Shown one piece after another: positions 1-8,366 of a stretch of DNA of 12,039 nt. Source of the stretch: Thiobacillaceae bacterium. Lineage in GTDB: Bacteria > Pseudomonadota > Gammaproteobacteria > Burkholderiales > Thiobacillaceae. Location: contig JAHENE010000039.1 of NCBI GenBank assembly GCA_024643305.1, positions 1 to 12,039 on the forward strand. The letters run 5' to 3'. The notes beneath the pieces are model-generated. The model did not search any database and was not told the DNA's origin. It saw only the letters and a list, made by a program, of their open reading frames with translations. Numbering within the stretch: position 1 is the stretch's first letter; each line of letters begins with the position of its first letter. Made by a program: the position numbers and the translations under genes.

Positions 1-834
1 TTCACTTGGGTTGCTGTCTTCGTCCTCTTCATTCGGGCGATTGACGCGAATGTAGTCGGCCCAACTCAGAATGCTCTCAGCCCGGAAAAACAGCATGAAG
101 CCGTCCTTGCCATCAGGCATGTCCACGCGTTCGGCCTTGCGTCTGCGGTCATCCTTTTCAATGCGTTGCTTTGACGACCTGGATTCGGCTGTGGGGTCGC
201 TACCTGGCGTAGCGGTGGACGAGTCGCTGGCAAATGGGTGGGGGTGCAACCATAGCGGAATCGGTTGACACGGTTTGCGCGCAGTTGGAAAGGACGAAAT
301 GCTGCCAGGCTCGTTCAGTGCCTTCTGCAAGGCGCGCTCCTGCGCGCCTTCATCCAGCGGTAGCGTGTCAGGACTGGGGCGCAAAGGCATCGTGGCATCC
401 AGCAGTCGCCGATAGCGCGGAGCAAACCCCGGGTAATACTCGAACACGCGCAGCGTGGCGCGCTGGCTTTCCGAAAACCAGTCGCCCGGCTGCATCTCGG
501 CAGCGAGGGCGATGAGCCACAGATAGAGGTCCCGGTTGAGCGAACGCTCGGGGAAGATCGCAATTTCATCCGGCAGATAGAGCGCTTCATGGTCGCGCCA
601 GGCGAGCTCGGTTTTGCTGCCGGTACCCGCCAGACGCTGCAACAGTCCGCGTCGAGCGCCGTGCTCGGTGGCCTGGGCTGCTTTGACATCGAGACCGGCA
701 TCGCCGCCCAGTGCGCGGAACAGGATACCTGCCGTGCGTGATATTTCCGGTAGCGTTACAGCTGCACTTGCATGGCGGTTATCCGCTATGCGGGTCATGA
801 ACCGATCCCAGAGTTTTCCGGCGATTTCTTCCAT
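1..834 (-). CDS. norD: NorD, nitric oxide reductase activation protein (5' part, runs off left edge)
   Basis: The minus-strand frame is open for all 278 codons from the ATG at 834 to the window edge, with no stop. The N-terminus (MEEIAGKLWDRFMTRIAD) looks like the usual NorD start. Around residues 236-278 there is a basic stretch, then DMPDGKDGFMLFFRAESILSW and an acidic NEEDEDSN segment, typical of the NorD middle region just before the C-terminal von Willebrand A domain, which lies outside the window. Residues about 200-235 form a Pro/Ser/Thr-rich linker. NorD works with the AAA+ protein NorQ in cNOR activation, proposed to be insertion of the non-heme iron FeB into NorB. The start lies 5 bases after the polyferredoxin stop. 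An AGGA sequence overlaps that stop but sits only 3 bases from the ATG, so translational coupling is likely. A later in-frame ATG at 798 is less likely. Only about half of a usual NorD is visible. Confidence 0.9.
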   Translation of the reverse strand, partial: MEEIAGKLWDRFMTRIADNRHASAAVTLPEISRTAGILFRALGGDAGLDVKAAQATEHGARRGLLQRLAGTGSKTELAWRDHEALYLPDEIAIFPERSLNRDLYLWLIALAAEMQPGDWFSESQRATLRVFEYYPGFAPRYRRLLDATMPLRPSPDTLPLDEGAQERALQKALNEPGSISSFPTARKPCQPIPLWLHPHPFASDSSTATPGSDPTAESRSSKQRIEKDDRRRKAERVDMPDGKDGFMLFFRAESILSWADYIRVNRPNEEDEDSNPSE

Positions 835-839
835 GTGTC

Positions 840-1820
840 CTAGGTACCCGTATTGGCTTGCGTACCGCTTGGCTTGAAACAGTTAGGCGGAATGTCAGGG
901 TGGTGTCCCAGTCCGCGACCCGACTTGTCCAGGGCGCACCCACCCCCGACCCATTGCAGCAGCATGCCCTGCGGATTGTGGGCTTGCACCTGATCGCAGG
1001 CCTGGATGCACTGACCGCATTGGGTGCAAGTGAACATACTGCGCTTCAGTGTGCGTGGATGCAGCCGCATGGGGCAGGCGTTATCGCAGGCGCTGTTGCA
1101 GGTGCTGCAGTCGTGTCCACGCGCGTGATTAAAACCGACCACCATGGCCTTCTTGTTGCCCATCCAGGCCAGGCTTTGAAAAAGCCCTAGTGCACAGCCG
1201 AAGCGGCAGAACAAATGCCGCGCGAATGTGAACTCAATGAATAGCAGCAATGTGGCTACGCCAATGAAGCGTGCTTGATTGGCGGTTAGCGTGCCATGCC
1301 ATAGATTGGAATAGATTTCTGCTGGCGGCAGCAGGTAGGTGAGCAGGGCGACTGCCCACAGAAAGGCGAAGCCCAGTGCCGCGCCCGCGGTCACCGGCCA
1401 CCAGATTTTGCTTGGCTTCAACAAGGAACCATCCGGGCGTACTTCGGGCAGGCGCTTCTGGTCCCACAGACTGGGCTTGCCGAGAGTGCGCGCCATCAAG
1501 CTGTTGATGATTTCGACCACAGAGAAATGCGGGCACAGCCATCCGCAGTAGAGGCGCCCCCATTTGTAAGCGACACCAATGATGAGTGCACCCACTGCCA
1601 GGATGGGCAACAGAACGCGTGTCAGCACATTGAAAGCGAGATGGCCTGCGCCGATATCACCGGCAATGAAGCGGTCGACGCCGATGACCCAAGGCTGGCC
1701 AAACAGCAGGGCATGTCCGGCTGTGAGGTCGAAGCGGAACAAATCCAGCGGCGGCGCAACCAAAAAAAGCAGGAAGAATGCCGTGCGCACGGCAAACCGG
1801 TTTTTCTGCACACTAGTCAT
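840..1820 (-). CDS. Membrane polyferredoxin, CcoG/NapH/NosR-like 4Fe-4S protein
   Basis: This is a 326-residue protein from the ATG at 1820; a GTG at 1823 is directly upstream in frame. About four membrane segments are visible near residues 12-26, 67-87, 144-164 and 182-199. The first cysteine motif, CGWLCP (Cys92, Cys96), is the one seen in NapH, NosR and CcoG. The second, CRFGCA (Cys205, Cys209), lacks the usual proline after the last cysteine. Two ferredoxin-like clusters follow: Cys238-x2-Cys241-x3-Cys245-x3-Cys249 and Cys265-x2-Cys268-x2-Cys271-x3-Cys275. There is no FMN-binding domain as in full NosR. The start overlaps the preceding gene by 8 bases with no clear ribosome binding site, which suggests coupled translation. 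Its place between norQ and norD implies electron transfer or metal reduction for cNOR assembly, but this is inference. Family placement is firm, function is not. Confidence 0.85.
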   Translation of the reverse strand: MTSVQKNRFAVRTAFFLLFLVAPPLDLFRFDLTAGHALLFGQPWVIGVDRFIAGDIGAGHLAFNVLTRVLLPILAVGALIIGVAYKWGRLYCGWLCPHFSVVEIINSLMARTLGKPSLWDQKRLPEVRPDGSLLKPSKIWWPVTAGAALGFAFLWAVALLTYLLPPAEIYSNLWHGTLTANQARFIGVATLLLFIEFTFARHLFCRFGCALGLFQSLAWMGNKKAMVVGFNHARGHDCSTCNSACDNACPMRLHPRTLKRSMFTCTQCGQCIQACDQVQAHNPQGMLLQWVGGGCALDKSGRGLGHHPDIPPNCFKPSGTQANTGT

Positions 1821-2202
1821 CACAACGGCGGCCGATCAACGGGAATACATAGGACTTGCCGGCCATGGCCTTGGCCAGACCCAGGACGCCGAGCAAGACG
1901 AAAGTCGAGTGAAACATTGTGAAGTAGAGGATGACGACGACCCAGGTGCTGGGTTGCTGGTAGCCGCCAAGCAGAATGATGGCGGCATTGGCGACAATCA
2001 GCAGTCCGCCTGCCCAGAGACTGGCAGCGACGGTTTGCAGCAGATGGCAGCGCGCAAGCAAGGGTGAGTCATGGCGACGCCTGGCCCACAGGGCCAGCAG
2101 TGCAAGAAACGCAATGCCTGGCAATAGCAGCAGATTCGCGAGGTAGAGTACCTCGGCGGTTATTGCCAGAGATTGACCAGGCTCATTGTCCGAAGGTGAC
2201 AC
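1813..2202 (-). CDS. Small three-helix membrane protein, Tic20/DUF4870-like
   Basis: This gene codes for 129 residues from a GTG start at 2202. The start is supported by a GGAG sequence at 2210-2213 with a 7-base spacer; no ATG is available in frame nearby. Three hydrophobic segments are seen at about residues 18-40, 54-79 and 86-112. The segment SPLLARCHLLQTVAASLW before helix 2 and the ending KAMAGKSYVFPLIGR resemble Tic20/DUF4870-type small membrane proteins, which often end in a G-x-x-Y-x-(F/Y)-P motif. That resemblance is from memory and not tested. The gene overlaps the end of norQ by 20 bases and the next gene by 8, so it belongs to the norQ-norD unit. It has no visible cofactor-binding motif apart from scattered His and Cys. 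It is not an obvious NorE (cytochrome oxidase subunit III-like) protein, being too short. Function is unknown. Confidence 0.75.
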   Translation of the reverse strand: MSPSDNEPGQSLAITAEVLYLANLLLLPGIAFLALLALWARRRHDSPLLARCHLLQTVAASLWAGGLLIVANAAIILLGGYQQPSTWVVVILYFTMFHSTFVLLGVLGLAKAMAGKSYVFPLIGRRCDD

Positions 2203-3007
2203 GGACGATCTCCATCAGCGCGTCGGCTGTCTCGTCGTCGTCGGTCAGGGTTTCCACCATCGCGGCGCGGCAGGCCTCAATTGGCGCAAAGCCGCTCTTG
2301 ATGAGCGAGGCGGCATAGACGAGAAGGCGTGTGCTGGCGGCTTCTTCCAGGTCGTGTTCCTTGAGGACCCGCAGGGTGCCGGCAAGATTGACCAGACGCT
2401 GCGCCAGCAGCGCATCTACTCCGGTTTCTGCCATGACGATTTCTTGCTCCAGTGCGGGCTCTGGAAAGTTGAAATGCAGAGAGATAAAACGCTGACGGGT
2501 GCTGGGCTTCATTCCCTTGAGAATGTTTTGATAGCCGGGATTGTAGGACACGACCAGCATGAACTCGGGCGGTGCCTGCAACGTCTCGCCGGTGCGTTCC
2601 AGTGGCAGGATGCGCCGATCGTCGGTGAGCGGGTGCAGCACCACCGTCGTGTCTTTCCGGGCCTCCACCACTTCGTCCAAATAGCAGATACCGCCTTCGC
2701 GCACAGCACGGGTCAGCGGACCCTCTTGCCAATAAGTGCCGTTTTCGCCAATGAGATGGCGTCCGATCAGGTCGGCCGCGGAAAGATCATCATGGCAGGC
2801 TACGGTGTACAGAGGGCGGTTCAGGCGCGCAGCCATATGGGCGATGAAGCGCGTCTTGCCGCAGCCGGTAGGACCTTTGATCAGCAGGGGCAGTCGGTTT
2901 CGGTAGGCGTGTTCGAACAGTTCGACTTCGTTGCCTTGAGGCCGGTAGTACGGGAGGTCGTGAACCGCATGAAGTGGCACAGCATTGCTTGCAGGGGGTG
3001 GCATCAT
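2183..3007 (-). CDS. norQ: NorQ, MoxR-type AAA+ ATPase for nitric oxide reductase activation
   Basis: This is a 274-residue cytoplasmic AAA+ protein of usual NorQ length. The Walker A motif GPTGCGKT is at residues 45-52, the Walker B motif YLDE at 109-112, a sensor 1-like VSYNPGYQ at 153-160, and an arginine-bearing KPSTRQRF at 167-174. NorQ forms a ring that acts with NorD to activate cNOR, most likely by helping load FeB into NorB. The ATG at 3007 is chosen because AGGAG lies 6 bases upstream; a second ATG follows at 3004. The frame stays open further upstream into norB, but that extension lacks family resemblance. The gene is 49 bases after norB, behind a strong stem-loop, and overlaps the following small membrane protein gene by 20 bases. 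Confidence 0.95.
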   Translation of the reverse strand: MMPPPASNAVPLHAVHDLPYYRPQGNEVELFEHAYRNRLPLLIKGPTGCGKTRFIAHMAARLNRPLYTVACHDDLSAADLIGRHLIGENGTYWQEGPLTRAVREGGICYLDEVVEARKDTTVVLHPLTDDRRILPLERTGETLQAPPEFMLVVSYNPGYQNILKGMKPSTRQRFISLHFNFPEPALEQEIVMAETGVDALLAQRLVNLAGTLRVLKEHDLEEAASTRLLVYAASLIKSGFAPIEACRAAMVETLTDDDETADALMEIVRVTFGQ

Positions 3008-3013
3008 GTCGGT

Positions 3014-3018
3014 CTCCT
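3014..3018 (-). promoter_or_regulatory. Ribosome binding site of norQ
   Basis: AGGAG on the minus strand lies 6 bases before the ATG at 3007. It fixes this start over the longer open frame that extends back into norB. Confidence 0.75.
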
Positions 3019-3025
3019 GTCTGTG

Positions 3026-3050
3026 CAGCCGGGGCGTGATGCCCCGGCTG
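3026..3050 (-). promoter_or_regulatory. Perfect 10-bp stem-loop between norB and norQ
   Basis: CAGCCGGGGC and its exact reverse complement GCCCCGGCTG are separated by 5 bases. The element begins 6 bases after the norB stop and ends 18 bases before the norQ ATG, leaving the norQ AGGAG site free. No T-run follows on either strand, so it is not a classical intrinsic terminator. It may stabilise the 3' end of norCB mRNA, mark a processing site, or attenuate expression of norQ and the genes after it. The structure is directly visible; the role is inferred. Confidence 0.7.
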
Positions 3051-3056
3051 TCTAGT

Positions 3057-4902
<1,846 letters not shown>

Positions 4903-4906
4903 TTTT

Positions 4907-4914
4907 CCCTCCTC
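4907..4914 (-). promoter_or_regulatory. Strong ribosome binding site of norC
   Basis: GAGGAGGG on the minus strand lies 4 bases before the norC ATG and is nearly a full match to the 16S anti-Shine-Dalgarno sequence. Confidence 0.8.
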
Positions 4915-4944
4915 TGATGGTGGATGTGAACTGCCTTGCTACGA

Positions 4945-4993
4945 GTAACAAACTTTATTCTTCCCTATGCAATGTCACCTTGACCTGAATCAA
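4945..4993 (-). promoter_or_regulatory. FNR/DNR-type (NnrR-like) box and norC promoter
   Basis: On the minus strand, TTGATTCAGGTCAA at 4980-4993 matches the FNR/DNR consensus TTGAT-N4-ATCAA in nine of ten fixed positions, the second half being GTCAA. If the box is centred at -41.5, as in class II activated promoters, transcription would start near 4945. The hexamer TAAAGT at 4952-4957 then falls exactly at the -10 position, matching TATAAT in four of six bases. The resulting leader to the norC ATG is about 43 bases. The box starts 14 bases after the nirN stop. The regulator could be an oxygen-sensing FNR or an NO-sensing DNR/NnrR, since both use this type of site. Confidence 0.75.
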
Positions 4994-5006
4994 GTGGTTT
5001 ACAGCA

Positions 5007-6605
5007 TCAATGGCTGGTTCCTGACGAGCGTGTTGTCTTGTTATAGACGTTATATTTGCCCGATGGCTTGCTCATGGGGATGCGCTTGATCTCCTTGAAG
5101 GTTGTCGCATCGTAGACCACGAGGGCTCCGTCCATTTCCCAGATGCTGACCAGAGCGTATTTTCCGTCGCGGGTGAATTCCACATGGGCAGCGGTCTTGC
5201 CTGGCGAAGGTGTGATGTTGCGCACAATTTCCAGGGTGCGCTTGTCGATGATCTGCAGGGTGTCTTTGGCCGGACTCATGAAGTTATCCGCCCAGGCATA
5301 GGGGGTGTTTTCGTGGCTGCGCATGAAAAATCCGGCGCCCAGCGTTTCAATGCGCTTGATCGTCTTCCAGCTCTTCATGTCGATGATGCTGATAATGCCG
5401 GTCTTCAGGTTGGGCGTGGCCATGACCGGCCGGCCTTCGTATTCCCAGGTGATGCCCGAGCCGAGGTGGGGCATGCCAGGCAGATCCAGGTCGGCGATCT
5501 TGCGCCGCACATCGAGATTGACCACCTGTCCCTTGCCCGCTTCGCGGGACGCGCCCATCAGGTGGGTGTAGGACTGATCGAAGTAGAAGTCGTCCAGATA
5601 GTCGTCCAGCACAATATGCCGAACTGGGAATGGGCCTTTGGCCGCGACCGCCTCGCCGTAACGGTAGTCGTGCACCAGGCCTTCATAGATGGGCTCGGCG
5701 TTATCACCGTAGGGAATCTCCCACACCTCTTTCAAATCCTTCAGCGCGGCAATAAAGCTCTTGCGCGGTGCGGCGTCATACACGGCAGACACGCGCGAGG
5801 TCTGGCCGTTCTTGTCTTCCACGGCGATCAGCTTCAACGGCTTCAGGTCGCGAGCGTCGAGCACCACCAAGGTATGCGGCAGATAGTTGCCGACCATGAC
5901 ATAGCGGCCGTCGCCCGATACCGCGAGATTGCGGGTGTTGATGCCGGCACGGATTTCGGCCGTGGTTTTAAGGTTGTAGATGTCGAACTTGGAAATCCAG
6001 CCGTCCCGCGAGGCGAAGTACACGTAGCGTCCATCGGGCGAGAATTTCGGTCCGCCGTGTAAAGCGAAACGGGTCTGGAAGCGGTGTATGGGCTCGAAGG
6101 TGTCACCGTCGAGGATCGTCGCATGGTGATCGCCGGTCTCCACCACCACGAACAGGTTGAGCGGATCAGCCTTGAAAACCGGCGTATTCGGCAGGCTGCC
6201 GTCGGCAAAATTCACGATCCGCGACGCGTTGATTTCCTCCAGGCCCCACTTCGGAATAGCGGCGGGTGCGGAAACGATGAAGTCCGCCAGCGACTGGATT
6301 TCTTCCTTGTCCAGATTCTGGGCGAAGGCCGGCATCTGCGTGGCGGCACGACCATCGGTAATCGTCTGGATGATTTGCGGCTTGCGCAGGCGCTCCAGGT
6401 TTTCCGGCAACAGGGCGGGGCCGATGGCGCCCAGACGGTCTGCGCCATGACAAGACGCGCAATGGGTCGCAAAGAGCTTGTCGGGTGCGGGTGCAGCGAA
6501 GGCGAGCCCCGAGATACCCATCATGCCAATGAAAACAGCTTGTAACGTAGTCGCGAAACGGCGCTGAAAAAAGCGCGCAACCGGAATGGGAAAGACGTTC
6601 TGCAA
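5007..6605 (-). CDS. nirN: NirN, periplasmic cytochrome c / d1-propeller protein of late heme d1 synthesis
   Basis: This precursor of about 532 residues has a Sec-type signal peptide (basic n-region with RR, hydrophobic core, cleavage after SGLAFA), then a cytochrome c domain with CASCH at 49-53 and likely axial Met91 (QMPAF), then an eight-bladed d1-type propeller related to NirS. A GDHH pair at 160-161 opens the propeller, where the d1-binding histidine is expected. NirN oxidises dihydro-heme d1 to heme d1, forming the acrylate side chain, before delivery to NirS. The typical end NKTTRSSGTSH is present. No ATG or GTG exists between the nirJ stop and the signal peptide, so TTG at 6605 is the best start, with only a weak GAGA site 10 bases upstream. 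The frame stays open back into nirJ. It lies 40 bases after nirJ and 104 before norC. Identity is firm, the start less so. Confidence 0.92.
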   Translation of the reverse strand: MQNVFPIPVARFFQRRFATTLQAVFIGMMGISGLAFAAPAPDKLFATHCASCHGADRLGAIGPALLPENLERLRKPQIIQTITDGRAATQMPAFAQNLDKEEIQSLADFIVSAPAAIPKWGLEEINASRIVNFADGSLPNTPVFKADPLNLFVVVETGDHHATILDGDTFEPIHRFQTRFALHGGPKFSPDGRYVYFASRDGWISKFDIYNLKTTAEIRAGINTRNLAVSGDGRYVMVGNYLPHTLVVLDARDLKPLKLIAVEDKNGQTSRVSAVYDAAPRKSFIAALKDLKEVWEIPYGDNAEPIYEGLVHDYRYGEAVAAKGPFPVRHIVLDDYLDDFYFDQSYTHLMGASREAGKGQVVNLDVRRKIADLDLPGMPHLGSGITWEYEGRPVMATPNLKTGIISIIDMKSWKTIKRIETLGAGFFMRSHENTPYAWADNFMSPAKDTLQIIDKRTLEIVRNITPSPGKTAAHVEFTRDGKYALVSIWEMDGALVVYDATTFKEIKRIPMSKPSGKYNVYNKTTRSSGTSH

Positions 6606-6645
6606 TTTATTCTGGTCTCTACGTTTATTTAGGGATAGGCGTTGC

Positions 6646-7857
6646 TCATTCCTGCGCGGCAATCTTGATTCGCCGCGGCCGCACGTAGGGCGTGACAGTA
6701 AGGCGATCCTGCGATGCGGTAACGCCAATCTCATCGTCATCCAGATAACAGGCCGGGTCTTCCTGCCACGGGTCGCCCGAGACCTGATAGGCACGAACCC
6801 GGGTATTGCCGCCACAAATATCGAAATAGGCGCATTCACCGCAGCGCCCCTTGACTTGGCGCGGGCTCTTTTTGAGGCCCGCCATCAATGGATCGGCCGT
6901 ATCGGGCCAGATTTCAGAGAAGGGCCGTTCCTTCACATTGCCCAGTGTGTAGTCCCACCAGAAGGTGTCCGGATGCACGTTGCCCAGGTTGTCGATGTTG
7001 GCGATGTTCACGCCGCTGGAGTTGCCGCCCCACTGGGCCAGCTTGGCGCGCATGTGCGCTTCCATTTCCGGGAAGTGCTTGCGGATCCAGAACAGCAGAT
7101 AGACCCCATCGGCGTCGTTGTTTCCGGTGACAAATTCCTTGAGCAGGCCTGCCTGCTGGTGGCGCCAGCAGGTGTCGAGCAGCAGGTCCATCGCCTGGCG
7201 GGTGGTTTGATGCACCACATCGTCCTTGCGGTTGTTGTTGCCGCGCCCAGCGTAGTTGAGGTGGGACAGGTAGAACTTGTCGAGTCGTTCGTCTTCCATC
7301 AATTGAAGCAAACCGGGCAGATCCTGCGCGTTGTCCTGGGTCAGGGTGAAGCGGATGCCTACCTTGATACCCTTGTCGCGACACAGACGGATCCCGTGCA
7401 ACGAAGCATCGAAGGCGCCTTCCATGCGGCGGAAGCGATCGTGCGTGCCCTTGATGCCGTCGAGCGAAACGCCGACATAGTCGAAACCGATCGCGGCGAT
7501 GCGGTCGATGTTGCTTTCATCAATCAAGGTGCCATTGGAGGACAGGCCGACGTAGAAGCCCATGTCCTTGGCGCGCTGGGCGATGTCGTAGATATCGGGA
7601 CGCAGCAGCGGTTCGCCGCCGGAGAGGATTAGCACCGGTACGTGGAAGCGCTTGAGGTCGTCCATGACGGTAAAGACTTCATCCGTGCTCAATTCGCCGG
7701 GGAAATCCTTGTCGGCGGAAATCGAATAGCAGTGCTTGCAGGTCAGGTTGCAGCGGCGCACTAGATTCCAGATCACCACCGGACCCGGCGGATTCCGCTT
7801 GGGTCCAAGCGGGGTGGGGTGGGCCAGTTCCTGCATGTATTGGGAAATACGAAACAT
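6646..7857 (-). CDS. nirJ: NirJ, radical SAM enzyme of heme d1 synthesis
   Basis: This 403-residue cytoplasmic enzyme has the radical SAM motif Cys36-x3-Cys40-x2-Cys43 (CNLTCKHC) and the SAM-binding GGEP at 80-83. A C-terminal SPASM-like cysteine set is seen at Cys339, Cys342, Cys348 and Cys370, so a second Fe-S cluster is likely. NirJ removes the two propionate groups of 12,18-didecarboxysiroheme to leave the keto positions of heme d1. The ATG at 7857 has AGGA 6 bases upstream and lies 8 bases after the nirH stop. Its place directly after nirDL, nirG and nirH follows the order of the pathway. In Pseudomonas aeruginosa nirE sits between nirJ and nirN; it is missing here. Confidence 0.96.
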   Translation of the reverse strand: MFRISQYMQELAHPTPLGPKRNPPGPVVIWNLVRRCNLTCKHCYSISADKDFPGELSTDEVFTVMDDLKRFHVPVLILSGGEPLLRPDIYDIAQRAKDMGFYVGLSSNGTLIDESNIDRIAAIGFDYVGVSLDGIKGTHDRFRRMEGAFDASLHGIRLCRDKGIKVGIRFTLTQDNAQDLPGLLQLMEDERLDKFYLSHLNYAGRGNNNRKDDVVHQTTRQAMDLLLDTCWRHQQAGLLKEFVTGNNDADGVYLLFWIRKHFPEMEAHMRAKLAQWGGNSSGVNIANIDNLGNVHPDTFWWDYTLGNVKERPFSEIWPDTADPLMAGLKKSPRQVKGRCGECAYFDICGGNTRVRAYQVSGDPWQEDPACYLDDDEIGVTASQDRLTVTPYVRPRRIKIAAQE

Positions 7858-7865
7858 GTGTTGTC

Positions 7866-8366
7866 CTATGCGCCGATGCGCAGGCCGGTTTTTTTCAGGA
7901 TGCGCGAACTGTACAAAATGTCATTGCCGCGACTGGCTTCGCCCAGCGCTTCGTTAATGAGACGAGCTTTTTCTTCCACTTCTTCGCGCGTCTTGCCATG
8001 CACCATGGCAAACAGGTTGTAGGGCCAGTCCGGCAGATGGCGCGGGCGCTGATAGCAGTGGGTGACGAACGCCAGTTGGCCGACGCGTGCACCCAGTTCG
8101 TCGATGCGTTCGTCGGCCACGTCCCACACCGTCATGCCATTGGCGCGGTAACCCAGCGCGTAGTGGTTGGGCACGACGCCGATGCGGCGGATCATGCCCA
8201 TGTCGAGCATGCGCTGCATGCGCGCCATCACGTCTGCCGGGTCCACGCCCAGCTGCTCGGCAATGGCATGGTAGGGGCGGGCGCACAGTGGCAGGCCGGC
8301 CTGCGTCGCCTGGACAAGGCGGCGGTCGGTTTCATCCAGCAGTTTAAGTTCGTTCGGCGCGTTCAT
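7866..8366 (-). CDS. nirH: NirH, siroheme decarboxylase subunit
   Basis: This is a 166-residue cytoplasmic protein of the AsnC/Lrp-like siroheme decarboxylase family, with an N-terminal winged-helix-like part (about residues 10-65) and a C-terminal ligand-binding part. The segment CYQRPRHLPDWPYNLFAM (104-121) is the NirL/NirH signature and recurs in the second half of NirDL. With its partners it decarboxylates siroheme to 12,18-didecarboxysiroheme. The ATG at 8366 overlaps the nirG stop in an ATGA arrangement, so translation is coupled; the open frame extends further upstream inside nirG but without family resemblance. The ribosome binding site is weak. NirH probably pairs with NirG, as the L module pairs with the D module in NirDL. 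Confidence 0.93.
   Translation of the reverse strand: MNAPNELKLLDETDRRLVQATQAGLPLCARPYHAIAEQLGVDPADVMARMQRMLDMGMIRRIGVVPNHYALGYRANGMTVWDVADERIDELGARVGQLAFVTHCYQRPRHLPDWPYNLFAMVHGKTREEVEEKARLINEALGEASRGNDILYSSRILKKTGLRIGA

Noticed and set aside
1..834. Possible broken norD, because only short frames with both a start and a stop appear in this stretch
   Set aside because: Direct translation of the minus strand shows 278 uninterrupted codons; the gene simply has no stop inside the window.
2186..3055. Plus-strand open frame (289 codons) opposite norQ
   Set aside because: The opposite strand encodes intact Walker A and B motifs; the plus-strand product resembles no family known to me.
5184..6062. 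Plus-strand open frame (292 codons) opposite nirN
   Set aside because: It is the mirror of the NirN propeller coding region and has no motif or ribosome binding site of note.
6561..6576. Small inverted repeat with an A6 run (GCGCT-GAAAAA-AGCGC) in the nirN leader
   Set aside because: The stem is only 5 bp, it lies inside the signal peptide coding sequence, and it has no terminator layout on the minus strand.
6586..7632. Long plus-strand open frame (348 codons) opposite nirJ and the start of nirN
   Set aside because: It lies antisense to a clear radical SAM gene, has no recognisable domain, and long shadow frames are expected in GC-rich coding DNA.
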